A program made the translations under genes and the position numbers. From Streptosporangiaceae bacterium (GTDB lineage Bacteria; Actinomycetota; Actinomycetes; Streptosporangiales; Streptosporangiaceae), in contig JASHOI010000050.1 in NCBI GenBank assembly GCA_030041195.1, positions 1-18,030 on the forward strand: a stretch of DNA of 18,030 nt, read 5' to 3'. The notes beneath the pieces are model-generated. The model searched no databases and had not been told where the DNA came from. It saw only the letters and a list, made by a program, of their open reading frames with translations. Positions 10,056 through 16,946 of the stretch are shown piece after piece (position 1 is the first letter of the stretch; the number at the start of each line of letters is the position of its first letter).

Positions 10056-11583
10056 TGAGGTGCGGCGGCGCCGGGACCTGGCGGAGCGGATGGGCGGGCC
10101 GGACAAGATCCGGCGCCAGCACGAGGCCGGCCGGCTGACCGTGCGGGAGCGGCTGGCCGCGCTGCTCGACGACGGCTCGTTCCACGAGATCGGCGCGCTG
10201 GCCGGGGCCGCGGCCTACGACGGCGGCGAGCTGACCGGGTTCACGCCCGCCAACTTCGTCACCGGGACCGGGCGCATCGACGGGCGCAAGGTGGTGGTTG
10301 GCGGCGACGACTTCACGGTGCGCGGCGGCGCCGGTGATGCCGCGATCGCGGGCAAGCAGATCTACGCCGAGCGGCTGGCGAACGAGCTCCGGCTGCCGCT
10401 GGTCCGGCTGGTCGAGGGCACCGGCGGGGGCGGCAGCGTGAAGATGCTGGAGCAGCTCGGCGCCACCTACGTGCCGGTCAACCCGGGCTGGGATTACGTG
10501 GTCGGCAACCTGTCCACGGTCCCGGTGATCGCCGCCGGGCTGGGGCCTGTCGCCGGGCTCGGCGCCGCCCGGCTGTGCGCCGCGCACCTGTCGATCCTGG
10601 TCGAGGGCACCGCGCAGCTGTTCGTCGCCGGGCCGCCCGTGGTGCGCAGCGGCGCCGGGGAGGACGTGGACAAGGAGCAGCTTGGCGGCGCGCGGGTGCA
10701 CGGCCGCAACGCAGCGGTCGACCTGGTCGCGGCGTCGGAGCCGGAGGCGTTCGGCATGATCCGGCGGTTCCTCTGTTACCTGCCGCAGAGCGCCTACGCG
10801 CTGCCGCCGGTGGCCGGCTGCGACGATCCGCCCGGCCGCCGGGACGAGCTGCTGCTGTCCGCGATCCCGAGGGACCGGCGCCGGCCCTACCGGATCCGGG
10901 AAATCCTGGGAGCGGTGTTCGACGCGGGCTCGGTCATGGAGGCGCAGCGTTACGGCGGCTCGATCGTGACCGCGCTGGCCCGGCTGGACGGGCACCCGGT
11001 GGGCGTCGTGGCCTGCGACCCGTACGTGGCCGGCGGCTGCCTCACCGTCGAGGGCGCCGAGGCGGTCACCCGGCTGGCCGACCTGTGCTCAACGTTCCAC
11101 CTGCCGATCGTGACGTTCACCGACCAGCCCGGGCTGCTGATCGGCACCCGCGCGGAGCAGCGGGCCACGATCCGCCACGGCGTGCGCGCGATCAGCGCGG
11201 TCTACCAGGCCAGCGTCCCGGGCGCCGAGATCATCGTGCGCCGGGTCTTCGGCGTGGGCGGGGCGGGCCTGGTCAACCGGCACCGGCTGGTCCGCCGCTG
11301 GGCCTGGCCGTCGGCGGACTGGGGCTCGCTGCCGGTAGAAGGCGGGATCGAGGCCGCGTACCGCGCCGAGCTGGAGCGCGCCGAGGATCCGGGCGCGCTG
11401 CTGCTCGACATCCGGGCCCGGCTGGACGCGGTGCGCAGCCCGCTGCGCACCGCCGAGCGGTTCGGCGTCGAGGAGATCATCGACCCGCGCGAGACCAGGC
11501 CGCTGCTGTGCGACTGGGTCCGCGACGCCTACGCCACGCTGCCGTCCAGCCCCGGCCGGCCAGCCTTCGGCACCCGCCCCTGA
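10033..11583 (+). CDS. Acyl-CoA carboxylase beta subunit (carboxyltransferase)
   Basis: A 516-residue carboxyltransferase of the PccB/AccD type, with two crotonase-like halves. It transfers carboxyl from carboxybiotin to an acyl-CoA. N-half signs are the opening R-R-R-D-L-A-E-R-M-G-G-P-D-K-I-R-R-Q-H-E-A-G-R-L-T-V-R-E-R-L helix, then T-V-R-G-G-A-G-D near 95-102, V-E-G-T-G-G-G-G-S-V near 127-136, and the glycine-rich A-G-L-G-P-V-A-G-L-G-A loop near 168-178. C-half signs are F-G-V-G-G-A-G-L and A-W-P-S-A-D-W-G-S-L-P-V-E-G-G. Most homologues have D-S-G-G-A-R at the first substrate loop; here it is E-G-T-G-G-G-G, so the acyl-CoA used is unsure. No biotin carboxylase/BCCP subunit is present in the window. 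ATG 10033 matches the family start; an earlier in-frame start at 9994 adds 13 Arg-rich residues. Confidence 0.88.
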   Translation: MTWQPELDEVRRRRDLAERMGGPDKIRRQHEAGRLTVRERLAALLDDGSFHEIGALAGAAAYDGGELTGFTPANFVTGTGRIDGRKVVVGGDDFTVRGGAGDAAIAGKQIYAERLANELRLPLVRLVEGTGGGGSVKMLEQLGATYVPVNPGWDYVVGNLSTVPVIAAGLGPVAGLGAARLCAAHLSILVEGTAQLFVAGPPVVRSGAGEDVDKEQLGGARVHGRNAAVDLVAASEPEAFGMIRRFLCYLPQSAYALPPVAGCDDPPGRRDELLLSAIPRDRRRPYRIREILGAVFDAGSVMEAQRYGGSIVTALARLDGHPVGVVACDPYVAGGCLTVEGAEAVTRLADLCSTFHLPIVTFTDQPGLLIGTRAEQRATIRHGVRAISAVYQASVPGAEIIVRRVFGVGGAGLVNRHRLVRRWAWPSADWGSLPVEGGIEAAYRAELERAEDPGALLLDIRARLDAVRSPLRTAERFGVEEIIDPRETRPLLCDWVRDAYATLPSSPGRPAFGTRP

Positions 11584-11670
11584 CCGTAAGACCCGCCGCC
11601 CGCCTCGCCTCGCCCGTCACACAGGCCCCGCCGACCACGCCGGTTACGCCCTCGCCGTCCCCACCGCGGG

Positions 11671-11720
11671 CATCGATGTACCGGAAGGCTCGTTCTATGC
11701 GGCCGAAAGGTACATCGATG
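11671..11720. terminator. Perfect 12-bp inverted repeat between convergent genes (bidirectional terminator candidate)
   Basis: CATCGATGTACC (11671-11682) and GGTACATCGATG (11709-11720) are perfect complements around a 26-nt loop. They lie in the 151-bp gap between the ends of the convergent carboxyltransferase and response-regulator genes, so a two-way terminator is the simplest role. Each arm also contains the self-complementary CATCGATG, so the pair could instead bind a protein. No T-run follows on either side. Confidence 0.5.
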
Positions 11721-11734
11721 GGGGCGGGCGAGCC

Positions 11735-12424
11735 CTAGTTGAGCTTGCGCTCGGCGGCCCAGCGGGTCAGCTGGTGCCTGGTGGAGAGCTGGAGCTTGCG
11801 CAGCACCGAGGAGACGTGCGTCTCCACGGTCCGGATCGAGATCGTGAGCTCCCTGGCGATCTCCTTGTAGGTGTAGCCGCGGGCGATCAGGCGCAGCACC
11901 TCGCGCTCGCGGGTGGTGAGCTGGTCGAGTTCGGGGTCGAACAGGGGCCGCCCCTGGGCGGCGTCGGGCATCGCGGCGAACGCGTCGAGCACGAACCCGG
12001 CCAGCCGCGGTGAGAAGACAGCGTCACCGGCAGCGACCCGGCGCACCGCGTCCACAAGGTCGGCGCCGGAGATCGTCTTGGTCACGTAGCCCCGAGCCCC
12101 GGCCCGGATCACCGCGATCACGTCCTCGGGGGCGTCCGATGCGGACAGGGCCAGGAAGCGCACCTCGGGAAGCGCGGCCCGCAGCGAGCTGACCACGAGC
12201 TGGCCGCCCCCGCCGGGGAGGTGCACGTCCAGCAGGACCACATCCGGCAGGCACTGCGTGATCACGGATATCGCCGGCTGCACGTCGTCTGCCTCCCCGA
12301 CCACCTCGACCTGGTCGCCGAGCTCGGAGCGGACCCCGGACCGGAACAAACCGTGATCGTCGACGATGACCACCCGGGGCCGGCCGGGCGCGGCCGCGTG
12401 ACGGGAGCCGGCTGGCGTGGTCAT
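11735..12424 (-). CDS. Response regulator, NarL/FixJ family (REC + LuxR-type HTH)
   Basis: A 229-residue transcription regulator. The receiver domain (about 16-135) has the acidic pair Asp22-Asp23, phospho-acceptor Asp66 (V-V-L-L-D-V-H-L-P), Ser94 and Lys116 (Y-V-T-K-T), all expected for a working switch. The C-terminal LuxR/GerE helix-turn-helix (about 165-225) shows L-T-T-R-E-R-E-V-L-R-L-I-A-R-G-Y and I-R-T-V-E-T-H-V-S-S-V-L-R-K-L. Its ATG (12424-12422) overlaps the kinase's TGA as ATGA, so the two are translated together and form a cognate pair. The likely target is the divergent region 13885-14014. The frame is open upstream through the kinase gene, but that part is its antisense-frame shadow. 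Confidence 0.93.
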   Translation of the reverse strand: MTTPAGSRHAAAPGRPRVVIVDDHGLFRSGVRSELGDQVEVVGEADDVQPAISVITQCLPDVVLLDVHLPGGGGQLVVSSLRAALPEVRFLALSASDAPEDVIAVIRAGARGYVTKTISGADLVDAVRRVAAGDAVFSPRLAGFVLDAFAAMPDAAQGRPLFDPELDQLTTREREVLRLIARGYTYKEIARELTISIRTVETHVSSVLRKLQLSTRHQLTRWAAERKLN

Positions 12425-13884
12425 GCCCGGCTCGGCTGCCGTTCCCCGGCCGCGCGGGGCATGGTCAGGGAGACCTCGGTGCCCTGACCAGGAGTGCTGC
12501 GCACCGAGGCGGATCCGCCGCGGCGGGTCATCCGGGCGTGGATGGACTCGGCCAGGCCCTTCCGGTCTTCCGGCACCGCGTCCGGGTCGAACCCGCGACC
12601 GCGGTCGCGCACGAACAGCGACACCTCGTCCGGCTCGACCTCGGCGAACAGCGAGACCACGTCGGCGCCGGACCATTTGGCCGCGTTGACCGTGGCCTCG
12701 CGCGCCGCCGCGAGCAGCGCGCGAAGGTCGTCGTTGAGGTCGCAGTCCCCCACGGTGACCGCTTCGACCGGCACCCCGTGCTGGGCCTCCACCTCCTGCT
12801 GGATGAGCCGTATGCCGGAGGCCAGGGTCATGTCCTCGCCGCCCATCGAGCCGGGCGCCCGGCCGTCGAACAGCCAGGCCCGCAGCTCCCGCTCCTGGGC
12901 ACGGGCCATCTGGATCACCTGCTGCGGCTGGTCCGCGCGGCGCTGGATCATGGCCAGCGTCTGCAGCACGGAGTCGTGCACCCGCGCGGCCATGTCCGCG
13001 CGCTCCTCCGCCCGGATCCTGGCCCGGCGCTCCTCGGCCAGGTCCCTGGCGATGCCGAGCCACCAGGGACCCAGAAGGAGCGCGACCCCGACGAACACCA
13101 GCACCACGCCGCTCAGCGGCCGCAGCATCTTGAGACTCTCGTGGCCGCGCGCCAGGATGACCGCGCCGACGACCAGCAGCAGGACCGCGACCGCCACGCG
13201 CAGCAAGGCACGGCGCCGCGTTCCGCCCGCGGTCAGGCCCACCAGCGGCTCGGCGACGTGCCGCATCGCGGCCTGCTCGCCCGGGGAAGCATTCCGCAAG
13301 ATCAGCACCATGCCCGCGGCGCACAAGATCACCGGCCACTCGACGGTCCCCAGCACGCCGACACCAAAGATCTCCGAGACCTGGATCAGCACGAAGAGCA
13401 GGGACGCCAGAGCGGCGGCCAGCGTGATGCCCCTTCGGTCGCTCTTGGCCCTGCTCCAGATGCTGCCGTCCACACCCGTGGCCGGGACCAGCAGCCACAT
13501 CCCCACGTACACCACGGCCGCGAAGCCGACCGTGACCAGGCTGGCAACCACGATCACCAGCCGCACGACCGTTACTTCGAAGCCCGTCCGGGCGGCTATT
13601 CCGGCCGCCACGCCGCCGAGCAGGCCGTCCTCGGGGTTGCGGCGCAGCGGCCCCTCGCTTCGCGGCCCGTGCGCCCAGCGGTGCCTGTGCCCGAGCCCCG
13701 ACGGCCCGGAGTGGTGGTGCCAGGCCCGCCAGTGATCGCGCCCGGTCGGCTGCGGGCCAGCCGGGCCGGTCTGGCCGGCCTGGCCAGCCTGGCCGTCCTG
13801 GCCGTCGGCGTGTTCGCGACCCGATGCAGCCTGCGACCAGGCGGTTTCATCCTGCCGCGGGGCGGAGCCGGTTGGTTTTTGCAC
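12421..13884 (-). CDS. PspC-domain sensor histidine kinase
   Basis: A 487-residue membrane sensor kinase. Order: a polar N-terminal tail (1-79) with a collagen-like Gly-X-X run (29-46) and a His-rich part (51-72, seven His); a PspC domain (about 80-136, R-N-P-E-D-G-L-L-G-G-V-A-A-G-I-A); four further hydrophobic segments (about 152-175, 182-197, 226-246, 256-276); the HisKA_3 helix with His303 (A-A-R-V-H-D-S-V-L-Q-T-L); and an HATPase domain with N-box R-E-A-T-V-N-A-A-K-W, then R-D-R-G-R-G-F-D, G-L-A-E-S-I-H-A-R-M and G-Q-G-T-E-V. It would phosphorylate the response regulator encoded next. PspC links it to envelope or membrane stress, as in LiaS/DesK-like kinases. The only in-frame start before the PspC domain is GTG 13884, with GGAG nearly touching it. 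An in-frame stop lies at 13918-13920. Confidence 0.92.
   Translation of the reverse strand: MQKPTGSAPRQDETAWSQAASGREHADGQDGQAGQAGQTGPAGPQPTGRDHWRAWHHHSGPSGLGHRHRWAHGPRSEGPLRRNPEDGLLGGVAAGIAARTGFEVTVVRLVIVVASLVTVGFAAVVYVGMWLLVPATGVDGSIWSRAKSDRRGITLAAALASLLFVLIQVSEIFGVGVLGTVEWPVILCAAGMVLILRNASPGEQAAMRHVAEPLVGLTAGGTRRRALLRVAVAVLLLVVGAVILARGHESLKMLRPLSGVVLVFVGVALLLGPWWLGIARDLAEERRARIRAEERADMAARVHDSVLQTLAMIQRRADQPQQVIQMARAQERELRAWLFDGRAPGSMGGEDMTLASGIRLIQQEVEAQHGVPVEAVTVGDCDLNDDLRALLAAAREATVNAAKWSGADVVSLFAEVEPDEVSLFVRDRGRGFDPDAVPEDRKGLAESIHARMTRRGGSASVRSTPGQGTEVSLTMPRAAGERQPSRA
13753..13806 (-). repeat. Six 9-bp tandem units coding for Gly-X-X repeats in the sensor kinase
   Basis: Six consecutive 9-bp units on the plus strand follow C(T/G)GG-CC-NNN-type spacing; the last four read CTGGCC plus GGC, AGC, GTC and GTC. 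On the coding strand they give D-G-Q, D-G-Q, A-G-Q, A-G-Q, T-G-P and A-G-P. The length is a multiple of three, so changes in copy number would keep the frame. Confidence 0.8.
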
Positions 13885-13910
13885 CTCTCCATCATGGCGC
13901 CAGATCAGCC

Positions 13911-13969
13911 CCCGGGGCTATCCGGGCAAACCCCGGACCTGCCCGGGGCTTCTCAGGGTTTTACCGGGG
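13911..13969. promoter_or_regulatory. Phased CCGGGG boxes between the kinase and pspC genes (candidate response-regulator sites)
   Basis: CCGGGG occurs at 13912-13917, 13943-13948 and 13964-13969, spaced 31 and 21 bp, close to three and two helical turns. The first two extend to identical CCCGGGGCT. Between them lies an inverted repeat, TCCGGG (13921-13926) and CCCGGA (13932-13937), with a 5-bp spacer. The 130-bp region separates the divergent kinase and pspC genes, where autoregulation by the NarL-type regulator would act. GC-rich sequence makes such boxes frequent by chance; the phasing is what stands out. Confidence 0.4.
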
Positions 13970-14014
13970 TTCTTCCCGATACCCAGGGCGCGCGCGCGAC
14001 GGCACGCTGGAGCC

Positions 14015-14326
14015 ATGAACACAACAGACACCACCACGGAAGCAACCGACCACGTCGAGACCACTCACGAAACACACTCCAGCCGCGGGTCGCTGCCGTT
14101 GCGCCGTCCCGTCCGCGACCGGATGCTCGCCGGCGTCGCCGCCGGCATCGCCGACTACCTCGGCGTGGACCCGACGCTTGTCCGGATCGCACTCGTCGTG
14201 GCGACGTTCTTCGGCGGCGCCGGCATCGCGGCCTACCTGGCCGGCTGGCTGCTGATCCCGGAAGAGGGCAGCGATCAGTCACTGGCCGGCGAACTGGTCC
14301 AGTCGATCTCCGCCCGCTCGCGCTAG
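14015..14326 (+). CDS. PspC domain protein (small membrane protein)
   Basis: A 103-residue protein: a Thr/His-rich polar N-terminus (1-28, His13, His18, His21), a PspC domain at about 29-82 (L-R-R-P-V-R-D-R-M-L-A-G-V-A-A-G-I-A-D-Y-L-G-V-D-P-T-L-V-R) with a hydrophobic part ending G-W-L-L-I-P, and a short charged tail. In enterobacteria PspC senses membrane damage; in actinobacteria small PspC proteins accompany LiaRS-like systems. It closely parallels the kinase's own PspC domain, so the two may bind each other or arose by duplication. It is divergent from the kinase across 130 bp, which holds the boxes at 13911-13969 and an 11-nt alternating GC run (13988-13998). GGAG sits only 2 nt before ATG 14015, so ribosome binding is weak. 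Confidence 0.9.
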   Translation: MNTTDTTTEATDHVETTHETHSSRGSLPLRRPVRDRMLAGVAAGIADYLGVDPTLVRIALVVATFFGGAGIAAYLAGWLLIPEEGSDQSLAGELVQSISARSR

Positions 14327-14347
14327 GCAAAAGGGGGAAACGCCGAC

Positions 14348-14806
14348 ATGTCAGGGCAGGCCAGTCCGAGCTGGTTCATCACCGCAACCCGTCGCCGCAC
14401 CAGCTACTCGAGCATGAGGATCTCCGACGCGGAGCGCACCGAGGCCGCGGACCTGCTGTCCAAGCACTACGGCGACGGGCGGCTCGACGAGGCCGAGTTC
14501 CATCAGCGCCTCGATCAGGCCATGCGCGCAAAGACGTATGCCGACCTGAGCGGCCTGTTCGATGACCTGCCGCGCACCGAAGCCGAGGCCGCGGAGGCGC
14601 CCCGGACCCCGGTGCGCCGTCATCACGAGCACCCGCATCACGTCGGCGGGCTGGTGCTCGTGATCGCGCTCGTGATCGCAGCCGCGGTCGTGACCGGGCA
14701 CGTCATGGCCTGGTTCGCCACCGGCTTCTTCGCCACCTTCTGGATCTGGCTCGTGCTCATCGGCGTGGTCCTGTTCGCGCTCGAGAGCCGCAGAAAGCGG
14801 TCATGA
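14348..14806 (+). CDS. DUF1707 domain membrane protein
   Basis: A 152-residue protein. Residues 24-76 (R-I-S-D-A-E-R-T-E-A-A-D-L-L, then G-R-L-D-E-A-E-F-H-Q-R-L and T-Y-A-D-L-S-G-L-F-D-D-L-P) are a DUF1707 (SHOCT-like) domain, frequent in actinobacteria near PspC genes. A histidine cluster H-H-E-H-P-H-H at 92-98 leads into two hydrophobic segments (about 101-119 and 125-145), then a basic tail. AAGGGGG about 10 nt before ATG 14348 favours this start over ATG 14414, where the domain begins. It follows pspC by 21 bp, so the two form an operon. Its function is unknown; context suggests it works with the PspC two-component system at the membrane. It ends in TCATGA shared with the convergent WYL gene. 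Confidence 0.88.
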   Translation: MSGQASPSWFITATRRRTSYSSMRISDAERTEAADLLSKHYGDGRLDEAEFHQRLDQAMRAKTYADLSGLFDDLPRTEAEAAEAPRTPVRRHHEHPHHVGGLVLVIALVIAAAVVTGHVMAWFATGFFATFWIWLVLIGVVLFALESRRKRS

Positions 14807-15829
14807 TCCGTAGCGGTCGAGGATCCCCTTTGCCGCCGCCACGAGCAGCTCGCGAACCGGCGCCGGTGAGAGCACCTCGACCCGGCCGCCGAACCCGGCC
14901 AGGCGCTGGGCGGCCGCGAGCTCGTGCTCGAACGACAGCGTCACCACCTGCCAGCCCTGGTCATCGGGCGGAAGCGCGGCGTCCAGGGCTGGCCGGGCAT
15001 CGTCACCGAAGACCTCGCCGAACACGGCGAGCGCCTGCGGCGATGCCCGCAGCCGCACCGGCACCCTGGGCCGGCTGGCGGTGAACTCCGCCGACCACCG
15101 GTCCCAGAACCCGGCGAGCTCGAAATCAGCGCGGCGCTCGAACGGCTCGTCCAGGATCCGCGCCGCGCCGATCCGCCCGGCCCGGAACACCGAGATCCGC
15201 CCGCTGCGGGTTGCGGCCACGAGGTACCAGGTTCCCGCCTTGTTGACCAGGCCGAGCGGCCCAACCGTGCGGGTGCCAGCCGGGCGGGCCGCGCCAGCGG
15301 CCGGTGCCCGCCGCCGAGGCCACCCTTGCCCCGCCGGGCCGGCGTCGGCGGGCGGGTAGCCGATCGCAAGCCACCGGTGCCGCCGCAGCGCCTCGGCCAG
15401 CGTCCGCAGCTGCGGCACCTCCTCCTGACCGCGGAACCAGCGCGGCATGTCCAGATGGACGAGCGCCGGGCTCGTTCCGCCGTCCGGCTCGCGCTGCCCC
15501 GCCGTGACCCGGATCTTGCGGTGCGCAGCCGCGGCGGCGACGTCCAGGCCAAGGTCGCCGAGCGCGCTCGGCACACCCAGGATGAGCAGCGCCTCGGCCT
15601 CCTCCCGGCGCAGGCCGCGGAGCGGGAAACGGTAGCCGTCCAGCAGCCGGCAGCCGCCTCCCGGCCCGGACTCGGTCAGCACCGGCACACCGGCCGCGCT
15701 CAGCGCCCCGAGATCGCGGTAGACCGTGCGGATGGAGACCTCGAGCTCCCTGGCCAGCGCGGCGGCGGTGACCGGCCCGCGCGCCTGAAGCAGCAGGGCC
15801 AGGGTCACCAGGCGGTCGGCGCGCACCAA
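14801..15829 (-). CDS. WYL-domain transcriptional regulator (HTH_11 + WYL, YafY-type)
   Basis: A 342-residue regulator. The N-terminal winged helix-turn-helix (about 3-65) shows L-A-L-L-L-Q-A-R-G-P-V-T-A-A-A-L-A-R-E-L and V-S-I-R-T-V-Y-R-D-L-G-A-L. The ligand-binding WYL domain (about 150-225) has the signature Trp-Tyr-Leu at 201-203 (G-T-W-Y-L-V-A), with an Ala/Arg/Pro-rich insert at about 161-186, and a WCX-type C-terminal part follows to 340. WYL proteins bind nucleic acids or small ligands and often control neighbouring genes. The start is TTG 15829 or GTG 15826; neither has a strong Shine-Dalgarno. It is divergent from the transglutaminase-like gene, its probable target. Its stop overlaps the DUF1707 gene by 6 bp. 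Confidence 0.9.
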   Translation of the reverse strand: MVRADRLVTLALLLQARGPVTAAALARELEVSIRTVYRDLGALSAAGVPVLTESGPGGGCRLLDGYRFPLRGLRREEAEALLILGVPSALGDLGLDVAAAAAHRKIRVTAGQREPDGGTSPALVHLDMPRWFRGQEEVPQLRTLAEALRRHRWLAIGYPPADAGPAGQGWPRRRAPAAGAARPAGTRTVGPLGLVNKAGTWYLVAATRSGRISVFRAGRIGAARILDEPFERRADFELAGFWDRWSAEFTASRPRVPVRLRASPQALAVFGEVFGDDARPALDAALPPDDQGWQVVTLSFEHELAAAQRLAGFGGRVEVLSPAPVRELLVAAAKGILDRYGS

Positions 15830-15838
15830 CCCAGATTA

Positions 15839-15856
15839 GACACTTATCACTGACAA
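15839..15856. promoter_or_regulatory. Candidate operator for the WYL regulator
   Basis: In the roughly 60-bp divergent gap, GACA is repeated at 15839-15842 and 15852-15855, and TTATC-ACT-GACAA (15844-15856) is a near-palindrome with one mismatch. This is the AT-richest part of the gap and the natural place for a regulator controlling both genes. A GATACC at 15876-15881, 8 nt before ATG 15890, could be the -10 box of a leaderless transcript. Confidence 0.35.
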
Positions 15857-15889
15857 ACCTTGGCAGCGATCGCCAGATACCGTCGCGCC

Positions 15890-16777
15890 ATGCAGACGCA
15901 CGACTTCTACACCCAGCCCGGGCCCATGACGTCGCCGGGCCGTTACGCACCCCTGCTCGCCGGTCTGCCACGGGACATCCCCGGTCTGGCCACGGTCGGG
16001 CACGGGCTGCTGATCCACGAGCACATGGCGGAGGGGTACGGGGTAACCCTGTCCGACGAGGAGCGCGGCAGCGTGCACGTCCGCCCGGTCGAACGGATGC
16101 TGGAGCTGATCATGGCCAGGGACGGGCGGCCGCTGGACGTCGCGCGGGAACCAGCGGCGCGCCTGCCGTGCAACTGCCGGCACTTCACCGTGCTGATGGT
16201 CACGATGCTGCGGGCCCAGGGCACACCGGCCCGGGCACGGTGCGGGTTCGGCGGGTACTTCACCGACGGGTTCTTCGAGGACCACTGGGTCTGCGAGTAC
16301 TGGCACCCCCGACACGAGCGCTGGATGCTGGTGGACGCGCAGATCGACGACACCCAGCGGAACTGGTTCCCGATCGACTTCGACGTCACCGACGTGCCCC
16401 GGGACCAGTTCCTGGTCGCGGGCGAGGCCTGGGCCCTGTGCCGCTGCGGCGAGGCTGACCCAGGGGTGTTCGGGCTCAGCCTGGTCAACGAGTCCGGCGA
16501 CTGGTGGATCGCCGCCAACCTCATGCGGGACGCGGCGGCGCTCGGGAACACCGAGGTGCTGCCGTGGGACTGCTGGGGCGCGATGCCCAGGGCACACGAG
16601 CCGATCGACGAGGCGCGCTGCGCTCTGTTCGATCGCCTTGCCACGCTGACCCGGGAGCCGGACGGCTCGTTCAGCGAGTTGCTCGGGCTGTGCCAGACCG
16701 ATGAGAGGCTGCGCGTTCCGCCAACTGTGCAGAATGCCGTGCTGGGCCGCGAGGAACCCCTCGCTGGTGGTTCATAA
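15890..16777 (+). CDS. Transglutaminase-like domain protein
   Basis: A 295-residue cytoplasmic protein with no signal peptide. The papain-like transglutaminase core carries a plausible triad: Cys96 in P-C-N-C-R-H-F-T at the start of a helix (Cys94 is also near), His132 in D-H-W-V-C-E-Y-W, and Asp149 in R-W-M-L-V-D-A-Q-I-D. In bacteria this fold includes proteases, amidases and cross-linking enzymes, so the reaction is open. The C-terminal half (about 160-295) is Trp-rich and not recognised. ATG 15890 was preferred over TTG 15860 because the upstream 10 residues (A-A-I-A-R-Y-R-R-A) have no support. No Shine-Dalgarno is present, consistent with leaderless translation. It is divergent from the WYL regulator. 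Confidence 0.85.
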   Translation: MQTHDFYTQPGPMTSPGRYAPLLAGLPRDIPGLATVGHGLLIHEHMAEGYGVTLSDEERGSVHVRPVERMLELIMARDGRPLDVAREPAARLPCNCRHFTVLMVTMLRAQGTPARARCGFGGYFTDGFFEDHWVCEYWHPRHERWMLVDAQIDDTQRNWFPIDFDVTDVPRDQFLVAGEAWALCRCGEADPGVFGLSLVNESGDWWIAANLMRDAAALGNTEVLPWDCWGAMPRAHEPIDEARCALFDRLATLTREPDGSFSELLGLCQTDERLRVPPTVQNAVLGREEPLAGGS

Positions 16778-16946
16778 CTGCGTGCTGGACAAAACGCTCT
16801 ACCTGGCCAGATACCGCTAATCAATTCTTTATCATATTTTGCTTTGGAAAGCCGGAAGAAAAGCGTGAGCAACCCACTCTACAAGCCTGTAGAAAGCTAG
16901 TAGCCTAGTTTGCGTTATATAGATCTGCTGCCCCGGGGGGGACATC
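16778..16946 (+). promoter_or_regulatory. AT-rich upstream region of the GH26 gene
   Basis: This 169-bp gap is much richer in A/T than its surroundings, especially 16810-16865. It holds a perfect inverted repeat TCTACA-AGCC-TGTAGA (16878-16893), two CTAG words (16897-16900, 16905-16908) and a TATATA (16916-16921) that could be a -10 element 25 nt before GTG 16947. The inverted repeat could be an operator for a sugar-responsive regulator or a small leader hairpin. No -35 could be fixed with confidence. Confidence 0.4.

Noticed and set aside
11582..11770. Open plus-strand frame reading through the 11671-11720 inverted repeat (AGIDVPEGSFYAAERYIDG)
   Set aside because: It looks protein-like but has no plausible start codon or ribosome site and runs into the antisense of the response regulator; it is kept only as a hint of a possible decayed fragment.
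13988..13998. Alternating GC run before the pspC gene as a Z-DNA or phase-variation element
   Set aside because: At only 11 nt in GC-rich DNA it is not exceptional, and it lies outside any reading frame.
12538..14565. 675-codon plus-strand frame over the histidine kinase
   Set aside because: It is antisense to the kinase, which has full catalytic motifs, and its product is low-complexity His/Arg/Gln/Pro without any domain.
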